This document shows positions 44,101-53,338 of a stretch of 64,000 nt of DNA, in pieces. The translations under genes were made by a program, and so were the position numbers. This stretch comes from Stenotrophomonas bentonitica (GTDB lineage Bacteria > Pseudomonadota > Gammaproteobacteria > Xanthomonadales > Xanthomonadaceae), in assembly GCF_002887735.1 (NCBI RefSeq), contig NZ_PKQP01000006.1:62001-126000 (forward strand). Direction: 5' to 3'. The notes under the pieces were generated by a model. That model had not been told where the DNA came from, ran no database searches, and saw only the letters and a list, made by a program, of their open reading frames with translations. Within the stretch, counting starts at the first letter, position 1; each line of letters begins with the position of its first letter.

Positions 44101-44132
44101 AAAAAAATGGCACCGCGAACGGTGCCATTTCC
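44101..44132 (-). terminator. argO-like gene terminator
   Basis: AAATGGCACCG / CGGTGCCATTT stem with loop CGAA and a long T-run on the minus strand, 25 bp after the LysE-family stop. Confidence 0.92.
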
Positions 44133-44155
44133 AGGACCTGCATCGAGGAGAGAGT

Positions 44156-44791
44156 TCAATGCATGCCGCGGAACGCGAGGCTGAGCGCCAGGATCGACAG
44201 AATCACCGCGATGGTGCCGTCGAGGATGCGCCAGGTCTTGGGCTTGGTGAACAGTGGCGCCAGCAGGCGTGCCCCCAGGCCCTGGGCGGTCAGCCACAGG
44301 CAGCTGGCGGTGAACACGCCGGCGGCGAAGGCCATGCGCGCATTGCCGAAGTTCTCGGCGATACCGCCGATCACCATCATGTCCAGCCAGAAATGCGGAT
44401 TGATCAGCGAGAAACCGACCGCCGAGATCAGCACCGCGCGGCGCGAGGTGGTGTCGCCCTCGTCCACGTGCATGCCGCCACCGCCGGCCAGCGCGCGCCG
44501 CGCCGACTGCCAGGCGTACCAGGCCAGGAAGGCGACGCCGCCCCACAGCACCACAGTGGTGAGCCACGGCAGCGCCTGGGTCAGCGTGCGCAGGCCGGCT
44601 ACGCTGGCGAAGATGAAGATGCCATCGATGGCGGCACACGTCGCCACCACCGGAATGATGTGCTTGCGCAGGATGCCCTGGCGCAGGATGAACGCGCTCT
44701 GCGCGCCGACCACCGCAAACAGGCCGATGCCGGTTGCGGCACCACTGAGCCACGCGCTCAGCCCGGCGCCGCCGGAAATGATCGAAAACAT
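44156..44791 (-). CDS. argO: LysE-family amino-acid exporter, ArgO-like
   Basis: 211 residues with six membrane helices and the LysE-fold segments LFAVVGAQSAFILRQGI, AAIDGIFIFASVAG and SLINPHFWLDMMVIGG. ArgO exports arginine (and canavanine or lysine) in E. coli. The assignment to ArgO rather than generic LysE rests on the divergent argP-like regulator 134 bp away. Start at 44791 with GGTGG upstream. Confidence 0.88.
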   Translation of the reverse strand: MFSIISGGAGLSAWLSGAATGIGLFAVVGAQSAFILRQGILRKHIIPVVATCAAIDGIFIFASVAGLRTLTQALPWLTTVVLWGGVAFLAWYAWQSARRALAGGGGMHVDEGDTTSRRAVLISAVGFSLINPHFWLDMMVIGGIAENFGNARMAFAAGVFTASCLWLTAQGLGARLLAPLFTKPKTWRILDGTIAVILSILALSLAFRGMH

Positions 44792-44879
44792 GGGATACCA
44801 CCTGTGTCGTGCTGGGGGGCGGTGCCTCGCCAAGGCGTACAGCACCGGATGGCGCATATTGTCGCGCCGCAACATGAAA

Positions 44880-44925
44880 AAGTAGAGCTAAACTTACTTA
44901 ACCATCTTTAGCGGAACTTAAGATC
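44880..44925. promoter_or_regulatory. argO/argP divergent control region
   Basis: AT-rich island between the divergent genes with the repeated words CTTAC-TTAAC and CTTAAG (44894-44921). LysR-type regulators bind such spaced inverted half-sites, and ArgP is known to activate argO. Exact promoter elements could not be fixed. Confidence 0.45.
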
Positions 44926-45831
44926 ATGCGCATCGACCATGCCCAGCTCCGCGCCCTGGCGGCGGTGATCCGGGAAGGCAGCTTCGAACGGGCCGCGCAG
45001 TCGCTCAATGTCACCGCCTCGGCCGTCTCCCAGCGGGTCAAGGCGCTGGAGGACCGGGTCGGCCGCCTGCTGGTCAAACGTTCTTCCCCAGCGGTCGCCA
45101 CCACCGAGGGCCAGGTGCTGGTGCAGCTGGCCGAACAGACCGCCCTGCTCGAGCACGATGCGCTGCACCGCATGGGCATCGCCGATGAGGACCTGCCGCA
45201 CGCCAGCATCCCCGTGGCGGTGAACCATGACAGCCTGGAGACCTGGTTCCCCGAAGCCGCCCTGCAGTTCGCGCGGCAGACCGGCACCACCCTGGACCTG
45301 CGCTCGGAAGACCAGGACCACACCGTGGCCCTGCTGCGCCAGGGGGCCGTGCTGGGCGCGGTGACCACCCTGGACGAGCCGGTGCAGGGCTGCCAGATCC
45401 ACGCGCTGGGCAGCATCCGCTACGCTGCCACCTGCACCCCGGCCTTCCATGAGCAGTACTTCGCCAAGGGGGTCAATGCGCAGTCGCTGGCCCAGGCGCC
45501 GGTGCTGGTGTTCAACCGCAAGGACGACATGCAGGCCCGCTTCGCCCGGCGCCTGGCGGGCAACGACCTGCCGCTGACCGCACCGACCTGGTGGATTCCC
45601 TCCACCCGCGCGTTCGTGCAGGCGAACCTGGGCGGGCTGGGCTGGACCATGAACCCGCTGCCGCTGGTCAAACGCCACCTGGATGCCGGGCGCCTGGTGC
45701 ACATGAAGCAGCGCGCGTGGGAAGACGTGCCGCTGTACTGGCAGCACTGGAAGGGCGATGTACAGACCATGGCGCTGCTGACCCAGGCAGTGCTGGCGGC
45801 CTCGGCGACGCTGGTGCGCAAGAAGCGATAA
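44926..45831 (+). CDS. argP: LysR-family regulator ArgP
   Basis: 301 residues. Winged helix-turn-helix at the N-terminus (LRALAAVIREGSFERAAQSLNVTASAVSQRVKALEDRVG) and a LysR substrate-binding domain. The HTH QSLNVTASAVSQRVKALE and the divergent argO gene point to ArgP/IciA, which senses lysine and arginine. The ribosome site is weak. Confidence 0.93.
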   Translation: MRIDHAQLRALAAVIREGSFERAAQSLNVTASAVSQRVKALEDRVGRLLVKRSSPAVATTEGQVLVQLAEQTALLEHDALHRMGIADEDLPHASIPVAVNHDSLETWFPEAALQFARQTGTTLDLRSEDQDHTVALLRQGAVLGAVTTLDEPVQGCQIHALGSIRYAATCTPAFHEQYFAKGVNAQSLAQAPVLVFNRKDDMQARFARRLAGNDLPLTAPTWWIPSTRAFVQANLGGLGWTMNPLPLVKRHLDAGRLVHMKQRAWEDVPLYWQHWKGDVQTMALLTQAVLAASATLVRKKR

Positions 45832-45839
45832 CCCCGACC

Positions 45840-45862
45840 GGTAGCGCCGACCGCTGGTCGGC
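45840..45862. repeat. REP-like palindrome, GTAGCGCCGACC variant
   Basis: GGTAGCGCCGACCGCTGGTCGGC, directly downstream of argP. Confidence 0.75.
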
Positions 45863-45948
45863 TGTCGTGCCGGGGCCGCACGCCGCCCTACACGATTCGA
45901 TGACCCGCCCCGATGCAGCATCGGCGCATCCCAGCCGCGGGCACGTCG

Positions 45949-46533
45949 ATGGACACCGATCCGGTCTACCTGCACATCCGCGTGGTGCTCAGCATCATCC
46001 TCGGCCTGAGCATCACCACCCTGCTGCGCGGGCTGGCGGGCATCATCGAGCACCCCAAACGACGCGGCTGCTCGCTGATCCACCTGTGCTGGGTGGTCTG
46101 GGCACTGATTTCGGTGGTGACCTTCTGGTGGTGGGAGTTCCGGCTGGGCGAGGTCCGGCAGTGGACCTTCGAGCTGTATCTGTTCGTGATCGCCTACTGC
46201 GCGTCGTGGTACCTGCTCTGCGTGCTGCTGTTTCCGGACGACGTGCGCGAGTTCGGCAGCTATGAGAACTACCTGCTGCAGCGCCGCGGCGGCTTCTTCG
46301 GGATGTTGGCACTGGTCACGCTGCTGGATCTGGTGGATACCGCCATCAAGGGCCACAGCCGCTGGCAGATGCTGGGGGACACTTACTGGGTGCATACCGT
46401 GGTGATGCTGGGGATCGCCGGGCTGGGCTTCGCCCTGCGCCAGCGGCGTGCGCATCTGGTATTGGCTCTGATAGCACTGGCCTATCAAGCCAGCTATTTC
46501 CTCCTGGAGTACTTCACTCTCGCCAGCGACTGA
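45949..46533 (+). CDS. membrane protein of unknown function
   Basis: 194 residues with five hydrophobic helices (about 8-30, 44-62, 73-95, 117-131, 145-185 in two parts). Features include TLLRGLAG and a WWWEF stretch after the second helix. I do not recognise the family. Start at 45949 ([17 protein letters not shown]) is chosen over an upstream ATG because the added residues are polar and unlike a membrane-protein start. It stands alone between argP and mqo. Confidence 0.75.
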   Translation: MDTDPVYLHIRVVLSIILGLSITTLLRGLAGIIEHPKRRGCSLIHLCWVVWALISVVTFWWWEFRLGEVRQWTFELYLFVIAYCASWYLLCVLLFPDDVREFGSYENYLLQRRGGFFGMLALVTLLDLVDTAIKGHSRWQMLGDTYWVHTVVMLGIAGLGFALRQRRAHLVLALIALAYQASYFLLEYFTLASD

Positions 46534-46685
46534 GCCGGTCCGGCACAGCCACCGGATGCTGCGTTGCACCAAATCCGTACCGGAACGGGCTAAAATTGCG
46601 ATCAAGGTACCGCTGTGACGCCCGTCTTCACGGGCGTTCCCGGCAGCGGCGGCATCCTTCCCATGTCTCCCTACCTGAGATCCCC

Positions 46686-48377
46686 ATGAAAAAACTAGCG
46701 AAGGTCGTCCTCGGCCTGCTCGTGCTGTTGCTGTTGGCAGCGGCCCTGTTCCTGTACTGGCCGCTGCATCAGCGCTCGGTCCCGGCCGCCGGCAACGACA
46801 AGCCGGTCGACGTCGTCCTGGTCGGCGGCGGCATCATGAGCATCACGCTCGCCACGTTCCTGCAGGAGCTGCAACCGGACTGGAACATCCAGGTCTATGA
46901 GCGCCTGGACGGGGTTGCCCTGGAAAGTTCGGACGGTTGGAACAACGCCGGCACCGGCCACTCCGCATTCGCCGAACTGAACTACACCCCGGAACTACCC
47001 GACGGCAGCATCGAGACCAAGCGCGCGGTCGGCATCGCCGAGCAGTTCGAGATCTCACGCCAGTTCTGGTCCCACCAGGTGCGCGAAGGGCGCCTGAGCC
47101 AGCCCAGCGATTTCATCAACCCGACCCCGCACATGAGCTTCGTCTGGGGCGATGAGAACATCGCCTACCTGCACAAGCGCCAGCAGGCACTGGTCAAGAA
47201 CCCGCTGTTCTACGGCATGCAGTATTCCGAGGACGCCGCGCAGATCAAGCAGTGGGCCCCGCTGCTGATGGAAGGCCGCGACCCGAAGCAGAAGGTCGCC
47301 GCGACCTGGATGCCGCTGGGTACCGACGTCAACTTCGGCGTGATCACCCGCCAGCTGACCGCTGGCCTGCAGCGCAGCCCGAACTTCAGCCTGCACCTCA
47401 ACCATGAAGTGCGTGCCCTGCGCCAGAACGACGACAAGAGCTGGAACGTGACCGTCAAGGACCTGAAGTCCGACAACGAATCCACCGTCAAGTCGCGCTT
47501 CGTGTTCATCGGTGCCGGTGGCGCCGCGCTCAAGCTGCTGCAGCTGTCGGGCATCCCGGAATCGAAGAACTACGCCGGCTTCCCGGTCGGTGGCCAGTTC
47601 CTGGCCTTCCAGTCGCCGCAGGTGGCCGGCCGCCATTCGGTCAAGGCCTACGGCATGGCCGAAACCGGCTCGCCGCCGATGTCGGTCCCGCATCTGGACG
47701 CACGCAAGCTGGATGGCAAGCCGGTCGTGCTGTTCGGGCCGTTCGCGCTGTACAGCACCAAGTTCCTCAAGCACGGCTCGTGGTTCGACCTGTATTCCTC
47801 GGTGAACCACAACAACGTGGCCGGGATGATGGGCGTGGGCCTGGAGAACCTGGACCTGGTGAAGTACCTGATGGGTCAGGCACGCCTGAACGATGACGAC
47901 CGCCAGGCCGAGCTGGTCAAGTACTACCCCAACGCCAAGCGCGAGGACTGGACGCTGGTCACCGCCGGCCAGCGCGTGCAGATCATCAAGAAGGACCCGG
48001 AAAAGGGCTCGATCCTGCAGTTCGGCACCGAGATCGTGACCGACAAGGACCACACCCTGGCCGCCCTGCTCGGCGCTTCGCCGGGTGCATCGACGTCGCC
48101 GCCGATCATGCTGGACCTGCTCAAGAAGGCCTTCCCCGAGCAGATGGCCGCCGGCTGGGAAGCGCGCCTGAAGGAGATCGTGCCCTCGTACGGGCGCAAG
48201 CTCAACGACAGCCCGGCGTTGACCAACGAGATCCGCCGCCTGACCAGCGATACCCTGAAGCTGCCGTACCTGGACGTGCCGGGCGAGACCAGCCCGGCCG
48301 TGATGCTGACCCCGCCGCCGGCTACCCAGCCGGCCGAGGCCAAGCGCAACGCCAACGAAGAACTGCAGGCGCTGTAA
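46686..48377 (+). CDS. mqo: malate:quinone oxidoreductase with N-terminal anchor
   Basis: FAD enzyme (563 residues) that oxidises malate to oxaloacetate and passes electrons to quinone. [22 protein letters not shown] (about 39-60) is the FAD-binding start seen in Mqo, followed by [22 protein letters not shown]. Unlike the E. coli enzyme, ~36 extra residues precede it and include a strong membrane helix ([20 protein letters not shown]). Gly-Gly-Gly and other FAD contacts are intact. GAGA lies upstream of the ATG. Confidence 0.95.
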   Translation: MKKLAKVVLGLLVLLLLAAALFLYWPLHQRSVPAAGNDKPVDVVLVGGGIMSITLATFLQELQPDWNIQVYERLDGVALESSDGWNNAGTGHSAFAELNYTPELPDGSIETKRAVGIAEQFEISRQFWSHQVREGRLSQPSDFINPTPHMSFVWGDENIAYLHKRQQALVKNPLFYGMQYSEDAAQIKQWAPLLMEGRDPKQKVAATWMPLGTDVNFGVITRQLTAGLQRSPNFSLHLNHEVRALRQNDDKSWNVTVKDLKSDNESTVKSRFVFIGAGGAALKLLQLSGIPESKNYAGFPVGGQFLAFQSPQVAGRHSVKAYGMAETGSPPMSVPHLDARKLDGKPVVLFGPFALYSTKFLKHGSWFDLYSSVNHNNVAGMMGVGLENLDLVKYLMGQARLNDDDRQAELVKYYPNAKREDWTLVTAGQRVQIIKKDPEKGSILQFGTEIVTDKDHTLAALLGASPGASTSPPIMLDLLKKAFPEQMAAGWEARLKEIVPSYGRKLNDSPALTNEIRRLTSDTLKLPYLDVPGETSPAVMLTPPPATQPAEAKRNANEELQAL

Positions 48378-48420
48378 GCCTGCCCCGGCGCGGCCTGCGG
48401 GCCTGGCCACGGTTTTCCCT

Positions 48421-48443
48421 CCGGCCACCCTTGCGGTGGCCGG
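48421..48443 (+). terminator. mqo hairpin terminator
   Basis: CCGGCCACC / GGTGGCCGG stem with a 5-nt loop, followed by TTGCGTTT; 44 bp past the mqo stop. Confidence 0.6.
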
Positions 48444-48509
48444 TTGCGTTTCAGGTCCGGTGACGTTGCGGCCCGGACGTTTACGCGGACGCGCCCGATT
48501 GTTCAAGAA

Positions 48510-48541
48510 TTGTAAAGCGACTGAGAACGATTTACATTTGC
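48510..48541 (+). promoter_or_regulatory. promoter with Fur-like box
   Basis: TTGTAA (48510-48515), 17-bp spacer, TACATT (48533-48538). GAGAACGATTTACATTTGC (48523-48541) overlaps the -10 and matches the 19-bp Fur consensus at 12 positions. Transcripts would carry a leader of ~165 nt before the TonB receptor gene; no other feature is evident in that leader. Confidence 0.6.
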
Positions 48542-48709
48542 GCATCGCAGGGTTGTCGCTACGGGTACTGGACGGTCTCAACGGACTGCCGTCTCCCCGC
48601 AGCTGCCCGGCAACCTGCTTTCCCAGGATGGACCTACCGTGCCTGGCGCCTGCGCGCCGGCGTTGCCTGCCTGTTGCCTTTCTTCCCTACTTCCCGTCCA
48701 GAGACCCCC

Positions 48710-50908
48710 ATGTCGCTCCGCGCCCACCCGTTCCGCTCCCGCCGTGCCCCGCTGGCCCTGGCCCTGCTTTCCGCCCTTTCGCTGACCGCCCCGCAGGCCT
48801 TCGCCGATGCGCTGGCAGACGCCAGCAGCACTGCCGATGCGAAGACCCTGGACAAGGTCAGCGTGGTCGGTGCGCGCGCGATGCCATCCAGCACCACCCG
48901 CCTGCCGATCAGCCTGCAGGAAACCCCGCAGTCAGCGACCTCGATCGGGCTCCAGCGCCTGCAGGACGAATCGCTGTTCAGCATCAACGACGTGATGCGC
49001 AACGTCACCGGCGTGAGTGTCTCCTTCTACGACACCCAGCGTCCGCTCTATTACGCCCGCGGCTTTCCCATCACTGATTTCCAGGTCGATGGCATCCCCA
49101 CCTACAGCGGTTCGACCAACCAGGAGTACGACACCGCCTTCTACGATCGCGTCGAAGTGATCCGCGGTGCCAACGGCCTGCTGAGCGGCGCCGGCGTGCC
49201 ATCGGCGACGGTCAACCTGCTGCGCAAGCGCCCGGGCAAGGAATTCGATGCCTCCTTCGCAGTGAGCGCCGGCAGCTGGGACTACCAGCGCATGGAGGCC
49301 GACGTGACCGCGCCGCTGACCGCCGATGGCCGTTTCCGCAGCCGAGTGGTCGCCGCCTACACCGACCGCGATCTGTATTACGACCGCTACCACGAGAACA
49401 AGATGGCCGGCATGGCCGTGCTGGAAGGTGACCTGACCGACAGCACCACCGTGACCGTGGGCTACCAGACCCAGGACAACAACCCGGTCGGTTCGACCTG
49501 GGGCACCGTGCCGTTCTTCAACAGCCAGGGCGACTTCGCGCACCTGCCGCGCTCGACCAACGTCGCCCCGAAGTGGAGCTACTGGCAGCGCGAGACGAGC
49601 ACGGCGTTCGCCAACCTGGAGCAGCGTTTCGGCGAGAACTGGCTGCTGAAGATCAACACCGCCTACACCCGGGGCAACGTGCAGAACGTGCGCGTCTACG
49701 GCAGCGGCTACCCCGATCCGGCCACCGGCGCGGGCATCTTCCTGCGCACTGCCGCCGGTGATTCGGAAGACACCCGGCGCAACGTCGATGCCTACCTGAG
49801 CGGCACGTTCTCGCTGTTCGGCCGCGAACACGACCTGACCGTGGGCGGCCAGTGGGCGGACCTGGAAGGCACCACCAACACCATCGCCCTGCGCTACCCG
49901 ACCGACTGGGCGCGGTGCGGCACCGAGCGCTGCTACTACATCCCGGACATCCGCACCTGGGATGGCGACATCTCCGAAGTGACCTATTCGCGTACCGGTG
50001 CACGCCGGGTCGCCAAGACCACGCAGAGCGGTTTCTACGTGGCCACCCGCCTGCGCCTGGCCGACCCGCTGGCACTGATCGCCGGCGCGCGGCTGAGCCG
50101 CTGGGAGACGCTGACCCGCGCCTACGGCACGACCGGGGCCTACACCGGCACCAGCGGCGCCTACAAGGTGACGGACGAAGTCACGCCCTATGTGGGCCTG
50201 GTCTACGACATCACCCCGCAGGTCGCGGCGTATGCCAGCTACACCGAGATCTTCAACCCGCAGAACTTCAAGGACCGCAACGAAAACCTGCTGGCGCCGG
50301 TGGAGGGCTCGAACCTGGAAGCGGGCATCAAGTCGCAGTGGTTCGACGGTCGCCTGACCGCCAATGCGGCTGTGTTCGAGGCCAAGCAGGACAACTACGC
50401 GGTGCTGGACACGAGCGTGCCGGAGCGCTCGCTCAGCGATGGCAGCTCGGCCTACATCGGCATCAACGGCACCAAGGCACGCGGCTGGGAACTGGACGTC
50501 AACGGCGAAATCCTGCCGGGCTGGACGGTCAATGCCGGCTTCACCCACGTCAAGGTGACCCGTGCCGCCACTGATCTGTTGTACGCCAACCCGGCCGAGG
50601 ACCTGCTGCAGCTCAACACCCAGGTGCGGCTGCGCGGCGCGCTCGAACGCCTGAGCGTGGGTGCGGGCGTGCAGTGGCAGAGCAAGGTGCAGGGCTACAA
50701 CGTTCCTTATCCGCTCGGCGGCACGGTGACGGTGAACCAGCCGGCGTACGCGCTGGTGCAGTTCAACGCCAACTACCGCCTCAGCGACAGCTGGACGGCG
50801 ACCCTGAGCGTGCGCAACGCGCTGGACAAGACCTACTGGGCCAACCTGGATTACAACAACTACGGCGAGCCGCGTTTCGTCGCGTTGAGCCTGCGCTGGA
50901 AATACTGA
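48710..50908 (+). CDS. TonB-dependent siderophore receptor
   Basis: 732 residues, outer membrane. Signal peptide (cleavage near AFA-DAL), TonB-box-like LDKVSVVGA, plug domain (about 60-200) with the siderophore-receptor phrases ETPQSATSIGLQRL, DVMRNVTGVSVSFYD and RGFPITDFQVDGIPTYS, then a 22-strand barrel ending in an aromatic (SLRWKY). Closest in style to FhuE/FpvA-type ferric siderophore receptors. The Fur-like box upstream supports iron control. A linked siderophore synthesis gene is not seen. Confidence 0.94.
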   Translation: MSLRAHPFRSRRAPLALALLSALSLTAPQAFADALADASSTADAKTLDKVSVVGARAMPSSTTRLPISLQETPQSATSIGLQRLQDESLFSINDVMRNVTGVSVSFYDTQRPLYYARGFPITDFQVDGIPTYSGSTNQEYDTAFYDRVEVIRGANGLLSGAGVPSATVNLLRKRPGKEFDASFAVSAGSWDYQRMEADVTAPLTADGRFRSRVVAAYTDRDLYYDRYHENKMAGMAVLEGDLTDSTTVTVGYQTQDNNPVGSTWGTVPFFNSQGDFAHLPRSTNVAPKWSYWQRETSTAFANLEQRFGENWLLKINTAYTRGNVQNVRVYGSGYPDPATGAGIFLRTAAGDSEDTRRNVDAYLSGTFSLFGREHDLTVGGQWADLEGTTNTIALRYPTDWARCGTERCYYIPDIRTWDGDISEVTYSRTGARRVAKTTQSGFYVATRLRLADPLALIAGARLSRWETLTRAYGTTGAYTGTSGAYKVTDEVTPYVGLVYDITPQVAAYASYTEIFNPQNFKDRNENLLAPVEGSNLEAGIKSQWFDGRLTANAAVFEAKQDNYAVLDTSVPERSLSDGSSAYIGINGTKARGWELDVNGEILPGWTVNAGFTHVKVTRAATDLLYANPAEDLLQLNTQVRLRGALERLSVGAGVQWQSKVQGYNVPYPLGGTVTVNQPAYALVQFNANYRLSDSWTATLSVRNALDKTYWANLDYNNYGEPRFVALSLRWKY

Positions 50909-50936
50909 GGCCTGACGACATCGCTGTGTTGAACGA

Positions 50937-50967
50937 ACGGGTCGCCTTCGGGCGGCCCGTTTTTTTG
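50937..50967 (+). terminator. TonB receptor terminator
   Basis: ACGGGTCGCC / GGCGGCCCGT stem (one G-T pair), loop TTCG, followed by seven T residues. Confidence 0.9.
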
Positions 50968-50986
50968 GTGGCGGCGCACCGTGTCC

Positions 50987-51102
50987 AGGTAGTGCCGGCC
51001 GCTGGCCGGCTCCTCCAAGACCCGACATTGCGTGGAGCCGGCCAGCGGCCGGCACTACCTTCTCGGCACCCTGTGTGCAGCCGGCCAGCGGCCGGCGCTA
51101 CC
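50987..51102. repeat. cluster of three REP-like palindromes
   Basis: A head-to-head pair with perfect 27-bp arms (50987-51013 and 51034-51060) and a third copy at 51080-51102. The GTAG foot of the third supplies the TAG stop of the MFS gene on the minus strand. Confidence 0.88.
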
Positions 51103-52423
51103 GGGGCCGCGTCTCGCGCAGCGTCCACATCACCGGCAGCACCAGCACGGCGACCCCGGCGATCATCGCGCCGGGGGCCGATGACCAGCCGGTGTGGCGC
51201 ACCAGCACTTCGGCCAGCAACGGCGTGGCGCCACCAAAGAAGGCCGTCGCCATGGTGACGCCCAATGCCAGCCCGCTGAGCCGCCCCTCGCCGGGAAACT
51301 GCTCGGCCGTCGCCGGTGCCGCCACCGCACTCACGCCACCGGCCAGGCACGCCAACACCACCGCGGCCAGCCCGATCGCCAGCGTGCTGCCACCGGCCAT
51401 CACCGAGAACATCGTCAACGGCAGCAACGCCGACAGGGCGGCCAGCGCGATCAACACCGGCCGACGACCGACCTGGTCCGACAACGCGCCGGCCAGCGGC
51501 GTCACCACGATCACCGCCACCGCCGCGATCGTGGAGAGCCACAGCGCTTCGGATTCACTCACCTGCCCAACCGAACCGAGGAATGCGGGCACATAGGTAA
51601 TGCCGACGTAATAGGTGATCGAGCCCAGTGCGGAGATCGCGAAGGTGCGGGCGATCGCGGCCTTGTGGTGCCGCCAGGTGTCGCGGATCGGCGACTCCGG
51701 CACGGTGCCTTCGGCCTGCTGCCGCTCGAACTCGGGCGACTCATGCATGGTCGAGCGCGCCAGCAGGATCGCGCCGGCCAGCGCCGCGCCGACAAAGAAG
51801 GGAATGCGCCAGCCCCAGCCATCCAGCTGGGCCGTGCTCAGCAGCGCCACCGTCAGCGCCGACAGCGCCACTGCCAACAGGGCCCCCACCTCGCTCGCGG
51901 CCGACGCCAGCGAGGTGACCAGGCCGCGCCGCCGCACGGGCGCGGTTTCCAGCAGGTACGCCACCACGCCGGTGTATTCGCCGCCGACCGAAAAAGCCAT
52001 CAGGCAGCGCAACAGCAACAACAGCACACCGGCGGTGGCGCCGATGCTCTCGAAGGTGGGCAGCAGCGCGGTAGCAAGCATGGCCAGCGTCATCAGCAGC
52101 ATCGAGGCCAACAGCATGTAGCGCCGGCCGAAGCGATCGCCGAGATGGCCGAACACCAGCGCGCCCAGGGGGCGCATCAGATACGACACCGCGAACCCGG
52201 CCAGCGTGGCCAGCAGCGCGTTCTCGCCGCCGCCGAAGAACACCCTCGACAACACCGTGGCCAGATACAGATAGAGCGTGAAGTCGTACCACTCCACCAC
52301 GGTGGACAGCCCGGCGATGATCATCGAGCGGGTCTGTGGTCGCGCATCCGGCGCGGCGCTGGCCGTACTCAAGCGTGCGCCCTGCTGACAGGCAGGCCAT
52401 CGCGGCTGGACAGGGGACGACAT
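51098..52423 (-). CDS. MHS-family MFS transporter
   Basis: 441 residues, 12 helices. STVVEWYDFTLYLYLATV and GHLGDRFGRRYMLLAS are hallmarks of the metabolite:H+ symporter branch (proline, citrate, alpha-ketoglutarate, shikimate importers). Substrate not deducible. Start at 52423; GGGAGAG lies upstream, and an additional leader in the longer frame is unlikely. The gene ends within a REP element. Confidence 0.9.
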   Translation of the reverse strand: MSSPVQPRWPACQQGARLSTASAAPDARPQTRSMIIAGLSTVVEWYDFTLYLYLATVLSRVFFGGGENALLATLAGFAVSYLMRPLGALVFGHLGDRFGRRYMLLASMLLMTLAMLATALLPTFESIGATAGVLLLLLRCLMAFSVGGEYTGVVAYLLETAPVRRRGLVTSLASAASEVGALLAVALSALTVALLSTAQLDGWGWRIPFFVGAALAGAILLARSTMHESPEFERQQAEGTVPESPIRDTWRHHKAAIARTFAISALGSITYYVGITYVPAFLGSVGQVSESEALWLSTIAAVAVIVVTPLAGALSDQVGRRPVLIALAALSALLPLTMFSVMAGGSTLAIGLAAVVLACLAGGVSAVAAPATAEQFPGEGRLSGLALGVTMATAFFGGATPLLAEVLVRHTGWSSAPGAMIAGVAVLVLPVMWTLRETRPR

Positions 52424-52539
52424 CGCATCGGGGCTCTCCCGGCCGCCTGGGCCGCATCTGGACGGCGACAGCCTACGCCAGCGGATCTGCACGTCGTGTC
52501 ACGGAGGAACGCCGGCGCCGCAACGCGCCCGGCCCGCGC

Positions 52540-53217
52540 TCAGGCGAGGGCCGCCGGGCGGACGGCGCCGCGCCGATAACTCAGCAGCCGCCCATGGCCT
52601 GGCGCATCGCCCTCATCCTCGAACAGGCCCAGTTCCTCGGTCACATCGAAGCCCTGCAGGGCCATGCCGCGCGAAAACGCGCCGACGTTGCCGCGCCCGG
52701 GATCGGTGATTAGCAGTTCGGCATCGGGCTTGGCATGCCGCAGCATCATCGCGGCGATCTGGTGGGCGTGGCCGCGTTCGTAAAGGATGTCGCTGCCGAT
52801 GATCAGGTCGAAGCGGCCCAGCGAGCCATCCGGAACTTCCCAGGGCAGGTCGCGGTAGGTCACCGCCGGCAGGTTGTTGAGCCCTGCGTTGTAGGCCAGG
52901 AAGGATTCGGCCAACGGATGGTGATCCGTCGCGACGACATCCGCGCCCCGATGTGCCAGCACCAGGCTGGACAGGCCCAGCCCGCAGCCCAGTTCCAGGA
53001 TGCGCTTACCGGCCACGTCGAAGTGGCTCATGGTATCGGCCAGCGCGCGGCCGGCCGGCCAGATCTGGCCGAACAGGCTCCACAGCGAGGAGTGGATGCC
53101 GGCACGCGCGGCGCGGCCGGTAGGATCGGAGAACTGCTGCAGATCGGTGAGCGCACGGATACGGAAGTCGTGACCGCCGACCGGAATGGTGAGGATGCGG
53201 GTGGTATAGCCCGGCAT
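52540..53217 (-). CDS. class I SAM-dependent methyltransferase
   Basis: 225 residues. The SAM-binding motif I is ILELGCGLGLSSLVLAHRGADVVATDHHP (about 74-102), and SDILYERGHA lies after strand 4, as in the METTL21/nicotinamide-N-methyltransferase-like group of protein-lysine methyltransferases. Substrate unknown. ATG at 53217 with GGAG six bases upstream is preferred to an ATG ten codons earlier. Confidence 0.87.
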   Translation of the reverse strand: MPGYTTRILTIPVGGHDFRIRALTDLQQFSDPTGRAARAGIHSSLWSLFGQIWPAGRALADTMSHFDVAGKRILELGCGLGLSSLVLAHRGADVVATDHHPLAESFLAYNAGLNNLPAVTYRDLPWEVPDGSLGRFDLIIGSDILYERGHAHQIAAMMLRHAKPDAELLITDPGRGNVGAFSRGMALQGFDVTEELGLFEDEGDAPGHGRLLSYRRGAVRPAALA

Positions 53218-53338
53218 GAGCGCTCCGTGGGACACGGGAGTCTTCATCCCGGGGCGGCATGAAGGACTCGGAGGAAGGAGCGAGGGCGATCGGACGTCGA
53301 TCGCGCAGGACGCGCGTACGTGCGTGTGACAACCCATC

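Noticed and set aside
48932..51055. 707-codon minus-strand open frame opposite the siderophore receptor
   Set aside because: Runs through the receptor terminator and into REP repeats; no ribosome site or motif.
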